A stretch of DNA of 9,843 nt from Bog-756 sp037141235 (lineage in GTDB: Bacteria > Actinomycetota > Acidimicrobiia > Acidimicrobiales > RAAP-2), in the NCBI GenBank assembly GCA_037141235.1, contig JBAXCY010000109.1, positions 1 through 9,843 on the forward strand. The letters run 5' to 3'. Below are positions 1 to 5,964 of the stretch, piece by piece. Position 1 is the first letter of the stretch. Each line of letters starts with the position of its first letter. The notes beneath the pieces are model-generated. The model made no database searches, was not told where the DNA came from, and was given only the letters and a program-made list of their open reading frames with translations. The position numbers and the translations under genes are program-made.

Positions 1-36
1 ACGCCGTCATCAACGCCGTCATCAACGCCGTCAGGA
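1..36. repeat. 12-bp tandem repeat starting at the stop codon of the HIT-like gene
   Basis: Three head-to-tail 12-bp units: acgccgtcatca at 1-12 and 13-24, and acgccgtcagga at 25-36, which departs only in its last bases. The array may continue left of the window. On the coding (minus) strand it begins with the TGA stop of the HIT-like gene (33-31). Because the period is a multiple of three, further TGA codons follow in the same frame, two per unit (TGATGA). It lies 3' of the gene and encodes nothing itself. Confidence 0.9.
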
Positions 37-342
37 CCGACCGAAGCGCCGGGCCCACCAGTTGGGGTCGCGGGCATGGGCGTGGAAGTGGTCAGGGATC
101 TGGCGCATCACCCGGTCGTAGGACCAGACGCCCTCGCCCAGTTTTCGGTCGGCCACCAAACCCAACTGGACCAGCATGTGCTCGACGTCGGCCTCGGGAG
201 GTTCGTTGCCGTGCTGCTTCCACACCACCATCGGCACGTCGCACACTTCGCAGTCGGCCACCCAGCACGTGTCGTCCTCGAAGTGCCACTCGGTGATCCG
301 GGCCGCCTCGCACAGTTCGCACGTTCCGTCGTGGCGGCTCAT
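31..342 (-). CDS. Small HIT-like (histidine-triad) protein, 103 aa
   Basis: Probably a member of the HIT superfamily, whose proteins hydrolyse or transfer nucleotides from substrates such as dinucleoside polyphosphates and AMP conjugates. The layout matches: an N-terminal CxxC (C8, C11), a hydrophobic strand followed by a basic-His segment (VPMVVWKQH, 37-45), and a C-terminal HFHAHAR (85-91) fitting the H-x-H-x-H-x-x signature, where the middle histidine (H87) would be the nucleophile. A second CxxC (C31, C34) and C26 suggest a bound metal. At 103 residues it is at the short end of the family. The ATG overlaps the kinase TGA as ATGA, and no Shine-Dalgarno sequence precedes it, so it is probably translated by coupling to the kinase. 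The gene is clear from composition and overlap. The HIT assignment is by motif only, the substrate is unknown, and a plain zinc-binding protein remains possible. Confidence 0.8.
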   Translation of the reverse strand: MSRHDGTCELCEAARITEWHFEDDTCWVADCEVCDVPMVVWKQHGNEPPEADVEHMLVQLGLVADRKLGEGVWSYDRVMRQIPDHFHAHARDPNWWARRFGRS

Positions 343-2300
343 TGGGTGTACACGTTGACTGTGGAGCCGACCGGGACCGAGGTCCCGCCCGCCGGTGCGG
401 TAGAGACCACGGTGGTGGCCCCCGAGGGACCGTAGGGGCCTCCGGCCACCAGGCCAAGGGCGGCCAGGGAGGCGGCGGCCGACGACGGCGACTTGCCGGT
501 CAATGACGGAATGGTGACTGGTTGGGGTCCACGCGATACCTGCACCGATACCGAAGAGCCGAATGGCTGGACACTGGCGGCCGCCGGGGTCGTCCCCATC
601 ACTTGGCCGACCGGCACCGTCGACGAGTAGGTCTTGGCCTCGACCGGTGCGAAGCCAGCCGCCGTCAGCGCGCCAGCAGCCGATGCGTAGGTCGATCCAG
701 ACCCCGCCACTGCCGGAACTGCTACCGGGGCATGACCCTTGGAGGTGATGATGGTCACCGTCGAGCCGTACCGGGAACTGACAGCCGGTGTAGTGCCGAC
801 GATGGCGCCGGTCGCCACTGTCGAGCTGTAGACAGCTGCCTCTGGCGGACACACGCCGACCAGATGGACGCCAGCCAGTGCGCCAATGGCGTCGGTGCAG
901 TTGGAGAACGTGGTCAGGTTTGGAATGGTCACCAGCGGCGGCCCCGTGGACACCGCCACGGCGATGGCCGAGCCCTGCTTGAGCGTCACCTGCTGACCGC
1001 CCGACCGGGCCGACGGCACCTGGCTGATCACCCGGCCGGCCGGCACCTTGATCGACGAGGTCCGGCTGGCCACGGTGACCTGCAGATGACCAGGGGCAGC
1101 CGCGGTAGTGGCGGCGCCCAGGGTTCGGCCGACCAGCACCGGCACCGGACTCGACGGGGTAAAGACCTTGGCCTCGATCGCCCAGGCGGCGCCTGCACCT
1201 AGGAGGGCGACCACCAGGATGCAGATGGCCACCACTACCGGCCACCGCCGTCGGCGCTTCGAGGCAGACGCGATGGCCAGCGCTTGTGGTGTTACTGGCA
1301 TCACCACACCCAACTCCGTGAGATCCGAGCGGCCACCAGGCGCCGGTGCGACCGGGGGGTGCTCGGGCTGCTCGGACGCAGTCGTCAGCCCCACGGCAGC
1401 CGCCATCAAAAAGGGGTCGCCGTCGTGTCCCACGGGGGCGGCCCCGGGGCTCACCAGGGGCAGCGGATCGGGCTCGGGCAGGGTGGCGGACAGGTTGGAC
1501 AGGGCCAGTCCCAACTGGGCGGCGTCGTATCGCTCGGCCGGATCGGGAGCGGCCGCCCACATCAGCACCTCACCCAGCGGTCCGAGGGCTTCGTGCTCGG
1601 GCAGTAGCGCGCCCAGGCGAGCCATGAGGGTGGCGATGGTGGTGTCGCCGATGAACGGGGACTCGCCGGTGACGCCTTCGTAGAGCACGAGGGCCAGTCC
1701 GTAGACGTCGGCCTTGCCATCGAGGACCAAGCCCTCGACCTGCTCGGGGGCGGCGTAGCGGGCCGTGCCCAAGATGGCGCCGTCGGGCTCGGTCCAGGCC
1801 GCCTCGGCCAGGGCCCGAGCCAGACCGAAGTCGGCGATGCGCAGGCGGCCGTCAGCGTCGAAAAGGATGTTGGCCGGCTTGATGTCCCGGTGGATCAGGC
1901 CCCGCCGGTGGGCGTAGTCGAGTCCAGCACAGGCCTCGATGCCGATGCGGACCGCCTGTTCGGGGGTGAGCAGCATCCCGGTATCGAAGACCTGGCGCAG
2001 CGAGCCCCCGGCCAGGTACTCAAGTACCAGGTAGGGCTCGTTGCCCTCTTCACCCCAGTCGTAGACCCGCAGGATGTTGGGGTGGTTGAGGGCAGCTACC
2101 GCACGGGCTTCGGCCCGGAACCGCTTGAGAAAGGCCTGGTCACCGGCGAGGGCGGGGTGGAGGACCTTGATGGCCACTTGGCGGTGGAGGGATACGTCGT
2201 CGGCTAGGTAGACGTGGGCGGACGCACCGGTGCCCACGGCGGTGACAAGTCGGTAACGGTCGCCGAGGACACGTCCGATGGAGTCGGTGAGACTCGGCAT
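339..2300 (-). CDS. Transmembrane Ser/Thr protein kinase with four PASTA repeats (PknB/StkP type)
   Basis: A membrane receptor kinase of 653 aa. The cytoplasmic kinase domain (about 14-270) has a Gly-rich loop (G23, G25), VAIK lysine K45, helix-C glutamate E64, HRDIKPAN with catalytic D139, DFG D157 and APE at 184-186, so it should be active. Activation-loop threonines T170 and T179 are candidate phosphosites. A low-complexity linker (about 271-347) leads to a basic patch (K348-R352) and one membrane helix (about 354-374). Outside are four PASTA repeats (about 386-452, 456-522, 525-591, 595-653), which in this family sense muropeptides or lipid II and adjust cell-wall synthesis and division. 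C468 and C484 lie in the second repeat. ATG 2300 is preceded by a modest GGAAG (2305-2309) four bases upstream and fits the domain boundary. The gene is coupled to the HIT-like gene, not to rodA, pbpA or pstP, so it may be a second PASTA kinase instead of the housekeeping PknB. Confidence 0.96.
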   Translation of the reverse strand: MPSLTDSIGRVLGDRYRLVTAVGTGASAHVYLADDVSLHRQVAIKVLHPALAGDQAFLKRFRAEARAVAALNHPNILRVYDWGEEGNEPYLVLEYLAGGSLRQVFDTGMLLTPEQAVRIGIEACAGLDYAHRRGLIHRDIKPANILFDADGRLRIADFGLARALAEAAWTEPDGAILGTARYAAPEQVEGLVLDGKADVYGLALVLYEGVTGESPFIGDTTIATLMARLGALLPEHEALGPLGEVLMWAAAPDPAERYDAAQLGLALSNLSATLPEPDPLPLVSPGAAPVGHDGDPFLMAAAVGLTTASEQPEHPPVAPAPGGRSDLTELGVVMPVTPQALAIASASKRRRRWPVVVAICILVVALLGAGAAWAIEAKVFTPSSPVPVLVGRTLGAATTAAAPGHLQVTVASRTSSIKVPAGRVISQVPSARSGGQQVTLKQGSAIAVAVSTGPPLVTIPNLTTFSNCTDAIGALAGVHLVGVCPPEAAVYSSTVATGAIVGTTPAVSSRYGSTVTIITSKGHAPVAVPAVAGSGSTYASAAGALTAAGFAPVEAKTYSSTVPVGQVMGTTPAAASVQPFGSSVSVQVSRGPQPVTIPSLTGKSPSSAAASLAALGLVAGGPYGPSGATTVVSTAPAGGTSVPVGSTVNVYTQ

Positions 2301-2461
2301 GGCGCTTCCAATCGTAGTGACCGCAGGCCGTCGAGCGGTGGAGGGTGGGTCAGAGCGCTGAAATGTCCATGTCGCCTTAGGGTGTGGGCCAGATTCGACT
2401 CCAGACGGCCTGGATCATGGCTCGCACTAATCGAAGTCTGAGGCACATCCTTGATGGCGCG
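2301..2461. other. Spacer upstream of the kinase gene, no convincing promoter
   Basis: Together with the hairpins at 2462-2512 this separates the secreted-protein gene from the kinase gene. It should contain the kinase promoter. The only TANNNT hexamer I found on the minus strand is TACGAT (2316-2311), but it lies too close to the ATG to leave room for the ribosome-binding site and has no credible -35. The open frames here on either strand have no recognisable content. Confidence 0.4.
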
Positions 2462-2491
2462 ACGAAGGCGGGGCCGGAGCCCCGCCTTCGT
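2462..2491 (-). terminator. Strong GC-rich hairpin, probable terminator of the secreted-protein gene
   Basis: A perfect 13-bp inverted repeat, arms 2462-2474 (acgaaggcggggc) and 2479-2491, with a 4-nt loop (cgga; TCCG on the minus strand). It starts 36 bases after the stop codon of the secreted-protein gene and precedes the kinase gene. No T-run follows on the minus strand, which is common for terminators in GC-rich actinobacteria. Confidence 0.8.
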
Positions 2492-2492
2492 G

Positions 2493-2512
2493 CGCCCTCA
2501 CCCCGAAGGGCG
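2493..2512 (-). terminator. Second, smaller hairpin next to the main terminator
   Basis: A 6-bp inverted repeat (cgccct 2493-2498, agggcg 2507-2512) with an 8-nt loop, between the stop codon of the secreted-protein gene and the larger hairpin. It may act as part of a two-stem terminator or protect the 3' end from exonucleases. It is weak on its own, and the placement is the main support. Confidence 0.45.
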
Positions 2513-2527
2513 TGGGTTCAGACTGCC

Positions 2528-3328
2528 TTAGACCTTGACGAAGTCCAAGTGGCTGTTACCACCAATCGTGGCTGTGGCGATTGTCAGCCCAGGAACGGTG
2601 TTACCAGCGGCACCCAGGTAGTCAGCGAAGAACGCACCAGTGGTGGCCGGTCCTGTGTCGCTAACGAGGCAGATCAGCAGGTCATACGTGAGACCCGCAA
2701 CCGCTGTGGGTCCGAAGAGATGGAACCCGATGGTGGATCCACAGGCTCCCAAGACCACAGACTCGGTTCCTTGGGTAACCCCACTGCACGGGCCCGCCGG
2801 GTAAGTGGCGCCACAGGCATCACCGATCACCAACGCTACCTTGTTGCCGTTGTCGTATGCCTTGGGCGGCTTGGCCTGCAGGGCCGTAACGATCGTCGAC
2901 ACACCAGCAGACGCAAGGTTGTTGGCGTTCGAGTACGCATACGGGAGCTTCGCAGTCCACGCAAGGCACGCATCGGGCAATGTTGCCGGTGCGATGGGAG
3001 CAACGTAGTTAGCGGCGGCCGGGTTGCACTGAGTAGCTGAGGTGGGCAGCTTGTTCGTGAGGGTCGTGGTGCCGGTGGCTCCTGATCCACAGCCGGTGCC
3101 GGTGGCGGTGACCGAAGAGATGGACTTCACGATGGACTTCTTGCCCAGTGTCCCGCCGTAGCTCAGTCCAGGAGCAACGAACGTGACGGATCCGGTTCCG
3201 GCACAACTCTGCGTGGTGTAAGTCTTCACAGCGCCCGCAGTGGACGAATCACTGACCGAGGCGATAGCCGTGAAGGCGGTAGCGGTAAGCGCTACTGCCC
3301 CCGCTACCACAAGCATTTTGCGAATCAT
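2528..3328 (-). CDS. Secreted eight-cysteine protein of unknown function
   Basis: A 266-aa exported protein I do not recognise. It begins with a typical signal peptide: basic MIRK, a hydrophobic stretch (about 6-23), and candidate signal-peptidase sites after AIA (21-23) or AGA (31-33). The mature part is rich in Ala, Gly, Thr, Ser and Val, without further membrane spans, and carries eight cysteines (C42, C80, C101, C121, C172, C181, C196, C220), an even number that would suit four disulfides. The look is of a beta-rich extracellular or surface protein. ATG 3328 follows AAGGAG at 7 bases, by far the best ribosome-binding site in the window, and the leader is structured, so high expression is plausible. 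Third codon positions look less GC-dominated than in neighbouring genes, which could mean expression-related codon choice or transfer. It stands alone, bounded by a candidate promoter and a terminator. Coding is confident, function unknown. Confidence 0.88.
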   Translation of the reverse strand: MIRKMLVVAGAVALTATAFTAIASVSDSSTAGAVKTYTTQSCAGTGSVTFVAPGLSYGGTLGKKSIVKSISSVTATGTGCGSGATGTTTLTNKLPTSATQCNPAAANYVAPIAPATLPDACLAWTAKLPYAYSNANNLASAGVSTIVTALQAKPPKAYDNGNKVALVIGDACGATYPAGPCSGVTQGTESVVLGACGSTIGFHLFGPTAVAGLTYDLLICLVSDTGPATTGAFFADYLGAAGNTVPGLTIATATIGGNSHLDFVKV

Positions 3329-3438
3329 GTTGACTCTCCTTGTTTCCCCCGTGTCACCACGGGCTCTGAGTCAGGCGACGGTCGCCCCCCGACGTAACGC
3401 ACAACCACCAGCCAGAAGATCCCCCGGGCCAGTGACAT
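3325..3438 (-). CDS. Possible 37-aa leader ORF overlapping the secreted-protein start
   Basis: An ATG at 3438 opens a 37-codon frame (MSLARGIFWLVVVRYV at its start, ending KQGEST) whose TGA (3327-3325) overlaps the secreted-protein ATG as ATGA. The AAGGAG site of the downstream gene lies inside its last codons. A translated leader could therefore couple to, and open, the structured start region. Against it: there is no Shine-Dalgarno sequence for its own ATG, no recognised homology, and an overlap like this can arise by chance. Treat it as a candidate only. Confidence 0.2.
   Translation of the reverse strand: MSLARGIFWLVVVRYVGGRPSPDSEPVVTRGKQGEST
3336..3341 (-). promoter_or_regulatory. Strong Shine-Dalgarno sequence of the secreted-protein gene
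   Basis: AAGGAG on the minus strand, 7 bases before ATG 3328. It is near-perfect against the 16S 3' end, unlike the weak or absent sites of the other genes here. It fixes the start codon and points to efficient translation. Confidence 0.9.
3348..3363 (-). promoter_or_regulatory. Leader hairpin with GUGA tetraloop before the Shine-Dalgarno sequence
   Basis: In the transcript, CCCGUG-GUGA-CACGGG forms a perfect 6-bp stem closed by a GNRA-type tetraloop, six bases ahead of the AAGGAG site. Such a stem just upstream of a ribosome-binding site may stabilise the message or keep the site unpaired. The pairing is visible in the sequence; the role is inferred. Confidence 0.5.
3374..3386 (-). repeat. 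Second leader inverted repeat
   Basis: GGCGAC-C-GTCGCC, 6-bp arms around one base (about four or five pairs with a realistic RNA loop), ten bases from the GUGA hairpin. It could stack with that hairpin as a structured leader or be a small operator-like dyad. The evidence is the symmetry alone. Confidence 0.35.
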
Positions 3439-3581
3439 GAGGAACAACGAACGACTCCCTCATACCGTTACAAGATTCGCTACCGGATCTAACGCACTGC
3501 CTGCGCAATCGGTACCGTCGAACCGACGCCCCCCGATGCCCCTGCACTACGAGATAAGACCCGATACCCCTTGCCCTGCCC

Positions 3582-3597
3582 GGAACACTTCTGTTCC
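3582..3597. promoter_or_regulatory. Perfect inverted repeat GGAACA-N4-TGTTCC
   Basis: 6-bp arms at 3582-3587 and 3592-3597 with spacer cttc. It lies about ten bases downstream of the candidate -10 box, near the expected transcription start, a usual place for a repressor operator. It resembles the actinobacterial SOS box but has six bases, not four, between GAAC and GTTC, so LexA binding is unlikely. It could also form a small hairpin at the 5' end of the message. Confidence 0.35.
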
Positions 3598-3606
3598 AGT
3601 ACTCGT

Positions 3607-3635
3607 AGACTAATGAGTGAACCCCCCGTTTACAA
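3607..3635 (-). promoter_or_regulatory. Candidate sigma70-type promoter for the secreted-protein gene
   Basis: On the minus strand TTGTAA (3635-3630) is followed after exactly 17 bases by TAGTCT (3612-3607), a fair match to TTGACA and TANNNT. Transcription would start near 3600 and give a leader of about 270 nt. The match is moderate and comes from inspection only. Confidence 0.3.
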
Positions 3636-3682
3636 GCGGTACGAGTTGCAACAGCCAGGCAACTGAGAAGATCATCAATTTT

Positions 3683-3694
3683 GGCTATGTAGCC
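3683..3694. repeat. Short inverted repeat GGCTA-TG-TAGCC
   Basis: A near-continuous 12-bp palindrome, roughly 85 bases downstream of the ligA stop and upstream of the candidate promoter. On the minus strand it is followed by AAAATT, not a T-run, so it is not a classic terminator. It could be a small operator or have no function. Confidence 0.25.
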
Positions 3695-3720
3695 GAAGGC
3701 GGCCGTTTCAGGGCAACTCC

Positions 3721-3748
3721 GACCCGATCCAGATAAATGCTGCGGGTC
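3721..3748 (-). terminator. Candidate terminator hairpin after ligA
   Basis: GACCCG (3721-3726) pairs with CGGGTC (3743-3748), and inside it CAG (3730-3732) pairs with CTG (3740-3742). This gives a 9-bp stem with a 3-base bulge and a 7-base loop, about 30 bases after the ligA stop. There is no T-run. One arm runs into the first 12-bp repeat unit. Confidence 0.4.
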
Positions 3749-3780
3749 CTGCGTCAGGTCCGGCGTCAGGTCCGGCGTCA
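3745..3780. repeat. 12-bp tandem repeat starting at the ligA stop codon
   Basis: Three contiguous units: ggtcctgcgtca at 3745-3756 and ggtccggcgtca at 3757-3768 and 3769-3780. On the coding strand each unit reads TGACGCCGGACC (TGACGCAGGACC in the last), and the first TGA is the ligA stop itself. As the period is 12, each later unit puts another TGA in the same frame, so ligA ends in three in-frame stops spaced by three sense codons. Confidence 0.92.
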
Positions 3781-5964
3781 GTTACCCATGGGCAGGTCAC
3801 CCGTCGCCAGGAACTCTTCGAACTGGCCACCGTCGACCACGGGCACACCGAGTTGCTCTGCCTTGGTCACCTTGGAGGCACCCGGGGCACGGCCGACCAC
3901 CACCGCAAACGTCTTCTTGGACACCGACCCCGTTGACTTACCTCCTCGGGCCACCATGGCCGCCTCGGCCTCGTCGCGGGTGTAGCCATCGAGTGCCCCA
4001 GTGACCACCACTGCCTTGCCAGTCAGCGTCTGGGTGAGCGCGTCCGCACTCCCGGCACCAGGGGGTGTCGGTTCCACCAGATGCAGCCCGGCAGCGGTCA
4101 ACCGGTCGACGACCCCCCGGTTGACCGGGGAGGCGAACCAAGCCACCACGCTCGAGGCGATGATCGCCCCGACCCCGTCGATGTCAGCCAGAACCTCTTC
4201 GTCGGCGGCCAGCACTGTGTCGATGTCGCGACAGGCCCGGGCCAACGCCACCGAACCGACCTGGCCCAAGTGTCGAATGCCGAGTCCGGTGAGCACCCGG
4301 CTGAGCGGTCGGCTACGTGACTCGTCGATGGCAGCCAGGAGGTTCGCCGTCGACAGGGAGGCGAACCCCTCGAGCCCGTCGAACGTCTCCGAGGTGAAAC
4401 CGTACAGATCAGCCACGTCGACCAGCAGCCCGTGATCCACCAGCAGCTGCACCCGCTGCTCCCCGAGCCCTTCGATGTCCATGCAGGAGCGCGAGGAAAA
4501 GTGAGCGATGCGCTGCACCCGCTGGCCGGCGCAGTCGAGGTTGGTGCAGAACGTATCGCTCTCCCCCACGAGACGGACCAGTGGTTCGGCACAGACCGGG
4601 CATTCGGTCGGGAACGTCCACGGCGGCTTGCGCGTGGTGCCTGCGGCCTGGAGCGGACCCACCACCTCGGGGATGACGTCGCCTGCCTTGCGAACGATCA
4701 CCGTGTCACCCGGTCGGACGTCTTTGAGCCTGACCTGGTCCTCGTTGTGCAGCGTGGCCAGTCCGACTGTCGAGCCACCGACGAAGACCGGATCGAGCAC
4801 GGCGAACGGTGTGGCCTTTCCGGTCCTGCCGATGGAGACTTCGATGTCGATCAAGGTGGTCGAGCGCTCCTCGGGCGGGAACTTGTAGGCAATGGCCCAC
4901 CGCGGTGCCCGCGACGTCGAGCCCAGGGTGCGCTGCAGGGCCAGGTCGTCGACCTTCACCACTACTCCGTCGATGTCGTAGTCGAGGTCGTGGCGGTGCT
5001 TCTCCCAACGGTTGCAAAAAGCGACGACCTCGTCGAGCCCGCGGACCAGATGGACTTCGGGGTTGACCGGAAAGCCGGCCCGGGCCAGCCACTCGAGGGT
5101 GGACGACTGGCTGGTGGCTAGGCCCGATGTGGGGTCGGCAGCATCGTCGGTGGGTACGGGCTGGACCGCACCCACCTGGTAGGCCCAGAACGACAGTGCA
5201 CGGGTGGCGGTGACGGTCGGGTCCTTCTGGCGCAATGAGCCGGCGGCCGAGTTGCGAGGGTTGACGAAGAGTTTCTCCCCTGCTTCGGCTTGGCGGCGGT
5301 TGAGATCGTCGAAAGCCGGGATCGGCATGTAAACCTCGCCTCGCACCTCGAGCACCTCGGGGGCCAGGCCGACGTCCGGGTCGATTGACTTCGGGATGGA
5401 TACAACAGTGGCGATGTTGGCGGTGACGTCCTCACCGGTCGCCCCGTCGCCCCGGGTGGCGGCCTGGACGAACCGGCCGTCTCGATACAGCAAGGAGATG
5501 GCCAGACCGTCGATCTTGAGCTCGCACTCGAAAGCGGTATCGGCCGGGACCTGCTTGGCCAGCCGGTCGGCCCAGGCCCGCAGCTCATCGGCGCTGAAGG
5601 CGTTGTCCAGGCTCATCATTGGTATCAGATGGGTGACCGGGGCGAACTGCGCCGTCGGTGCAGCACCTACCTGAGTGGTCGGAGACTCGGGCACGGCCAG
5701 GTCTGGGTGCTCGGCCTCGATGGCTCGCAGCTCACGGACCAACCCGTCGTACTCGGCGTCAGTGATCTCGGGGTCGTCGAGCTGGTGGTAGCGCTCGTTG
5801 TGGTGCATGATTTGGGCTCGCAGATCGGCCGCCCGGGCCACCGGGTCGAGCATCCCGGCGGCTGCTCTGGCGGCTGCTCCGTCATCTGCCTCGTCATCTG
5901 CTCCGGCAACTGCTCCGGCAACTGCTCCGGCGGCTGCTCCGGCGGCTGCCTCGCTGTCGGTCAT
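3778..5964 (-). CDS. ligA: NAD+-dependent DNA ligase LigA
   Basis: Seals nicks with 5'-phosphate and 3'-OH ends in replication and repair, using NAD+ as adenylate donor. All LigA domains are present in its 728 aa: the Ia/adenylation region (about 40-360) with SLDNAF (118-123), catalytic lysine K150 in KIDG, RGE (208-210) and DGVVVK (332-337); an OB fold (about 363-440); a four-cysteine zinc finger (C455, C458, C473, C478); helix-hairpin-helix repeats (about 490-620); and a C-terminal BRCT domain (about 646-722). ATG 5964 overlaps the mnmA TGA as ATGA, supporting coupled translation from there. The first 37 residues are an extension: after MTDSE come eight Ala/Gly/Asp-rich tetrapeptides, and the usual LigA N terminus begins at M38 (ATG 5853-5851), an alternative start without a visible ribosome-binding site. 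It is the last gene of its run; no gatC or gatA follows. Confidence 0.99.
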   Translation of the reverse strand: MTDSEAAAGAAAGAVAGAVAGADDEADDGAAARAAAGMLDPVARAADLRAQIMHHNERYHQLDDPEITDAEYDGLVRELRAIEAEHPDLAVPESPTTQVGAAPTAQFAPVTHLIPMMSLDNAFSADELRAWADRLAKQVPADTAFECELKIDGLAISLLYRDGRFVQAATRGDGATGEDVTANIATVVSIPKSIDPDVGLAPEVLEVRGEVYMPIPAFDDLNRRQAEAGEKLFVNPRNSAAGSLRQKDPTVTATRALSFWAYQVGAVQPVPTDDAADPTSGLATSQSSTLEWLARAGFPVNPEVHLVRGLDEVVAFCNRWEKHRHDLDYDIDGVVVKVDDLALQRTLGSTSRAPRWAIAYKFPPEERSTTLIDIEVSIGRTGKATPFAVLDPVFVGGSTVGLATLHNEDQVRLKDVRPGDTVIVRKAGDVIPEVVGPLQAAGTTRKPPWTFPTECPVCAEPLVRLVGESDTFCTNLDCAGQRVQRIAHFSSRSCMDIEGLGEQRVQLLVDHGLLVDVADLYGFTSETFDGLEGFASLSTANLLAAIDESRSRPLSRVLTGLGIRHLGQVGSVALARACRDIDTVLAADEEVLADIDGVGAIIASSVVAWFASPVNRGVVDRLTAAGLHLVEPTPPGAGSADALTQTLTGKAVVVTGALDGYTRDEAEAAMVARGGKSTGSVSKKTFAVVVGRAPGASKVTKAEQLGVPVVDGGQFEEFLATGDLPMGN
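5854..5949 (-). repeat. Eight 12-bp coding repeats in the ligA N terminus
   Basis: Exactly 96 bp, eight 12-bp units, in frame, encoding residues 6-37 of LigA as AAAG, AAAG, AVAG, AVAG, ADDE, ADDG, AAAR, AAAG. Adjacent units come in pairs: the first two are identical, so are the third and fourth, and the fifth/sixth and seventh/eighth pairs each differ by two or fewer bases. This points to stepwise tandem duplication. Unit gain or loss would change the length of the extension without shifting the frame. Confidence 0.93.

Larger units (their letters stand above)
3329..3777. other. Intergenic region between ligA and the secreted-protein gene
   Basis: About 450 bp with no convincing full-length gene on either strand, and visibly less GC-rich than its surroundings. 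From the ligA side it holds a 12-bp tandem repeat, a candidate terminator, a short inverted repeat (3683-3694), a candidate sigma70-type promoter (3607-3635), another inverted repeat (3582-3597) and a structured leader (3348-3386). The long stretch between the candidate promoter and the ATG (about 270 bases) suggests a long 5' UTR or a promoter I have missed. Confidence 0.7.

Noticed and set aside
31..1560. A 509-codon open frame on the minus strand
   Set aside because: Only its last 103 codons (342-31) are a gene. The rest runs in another frame through the kinase gene and has Arg/Gly/Pro-rich, shadow-type sequence.
2311..2316. TACGAT as -10 box of the kinase gene
   Set aside because: It would start transcription within a few bases of the ATG, removing the GGAAG site, and no acceptable -35 is found.
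3371..3463. A 30-codon minus-strand ORF starting at 3463 in the secreted-protein leader
   Set aside because: It has no ribosome-binding site and no relation to the downstream start; the ATGA-overlapping frame is the better leader candidate.
3582..3597. LexA (SOS) box
   Set aside because: The actinobacterial and Bacillus box is GAAC-N4-GTTC; here six bases separate GAAC and GTTC. Kept only as a generic dyad.
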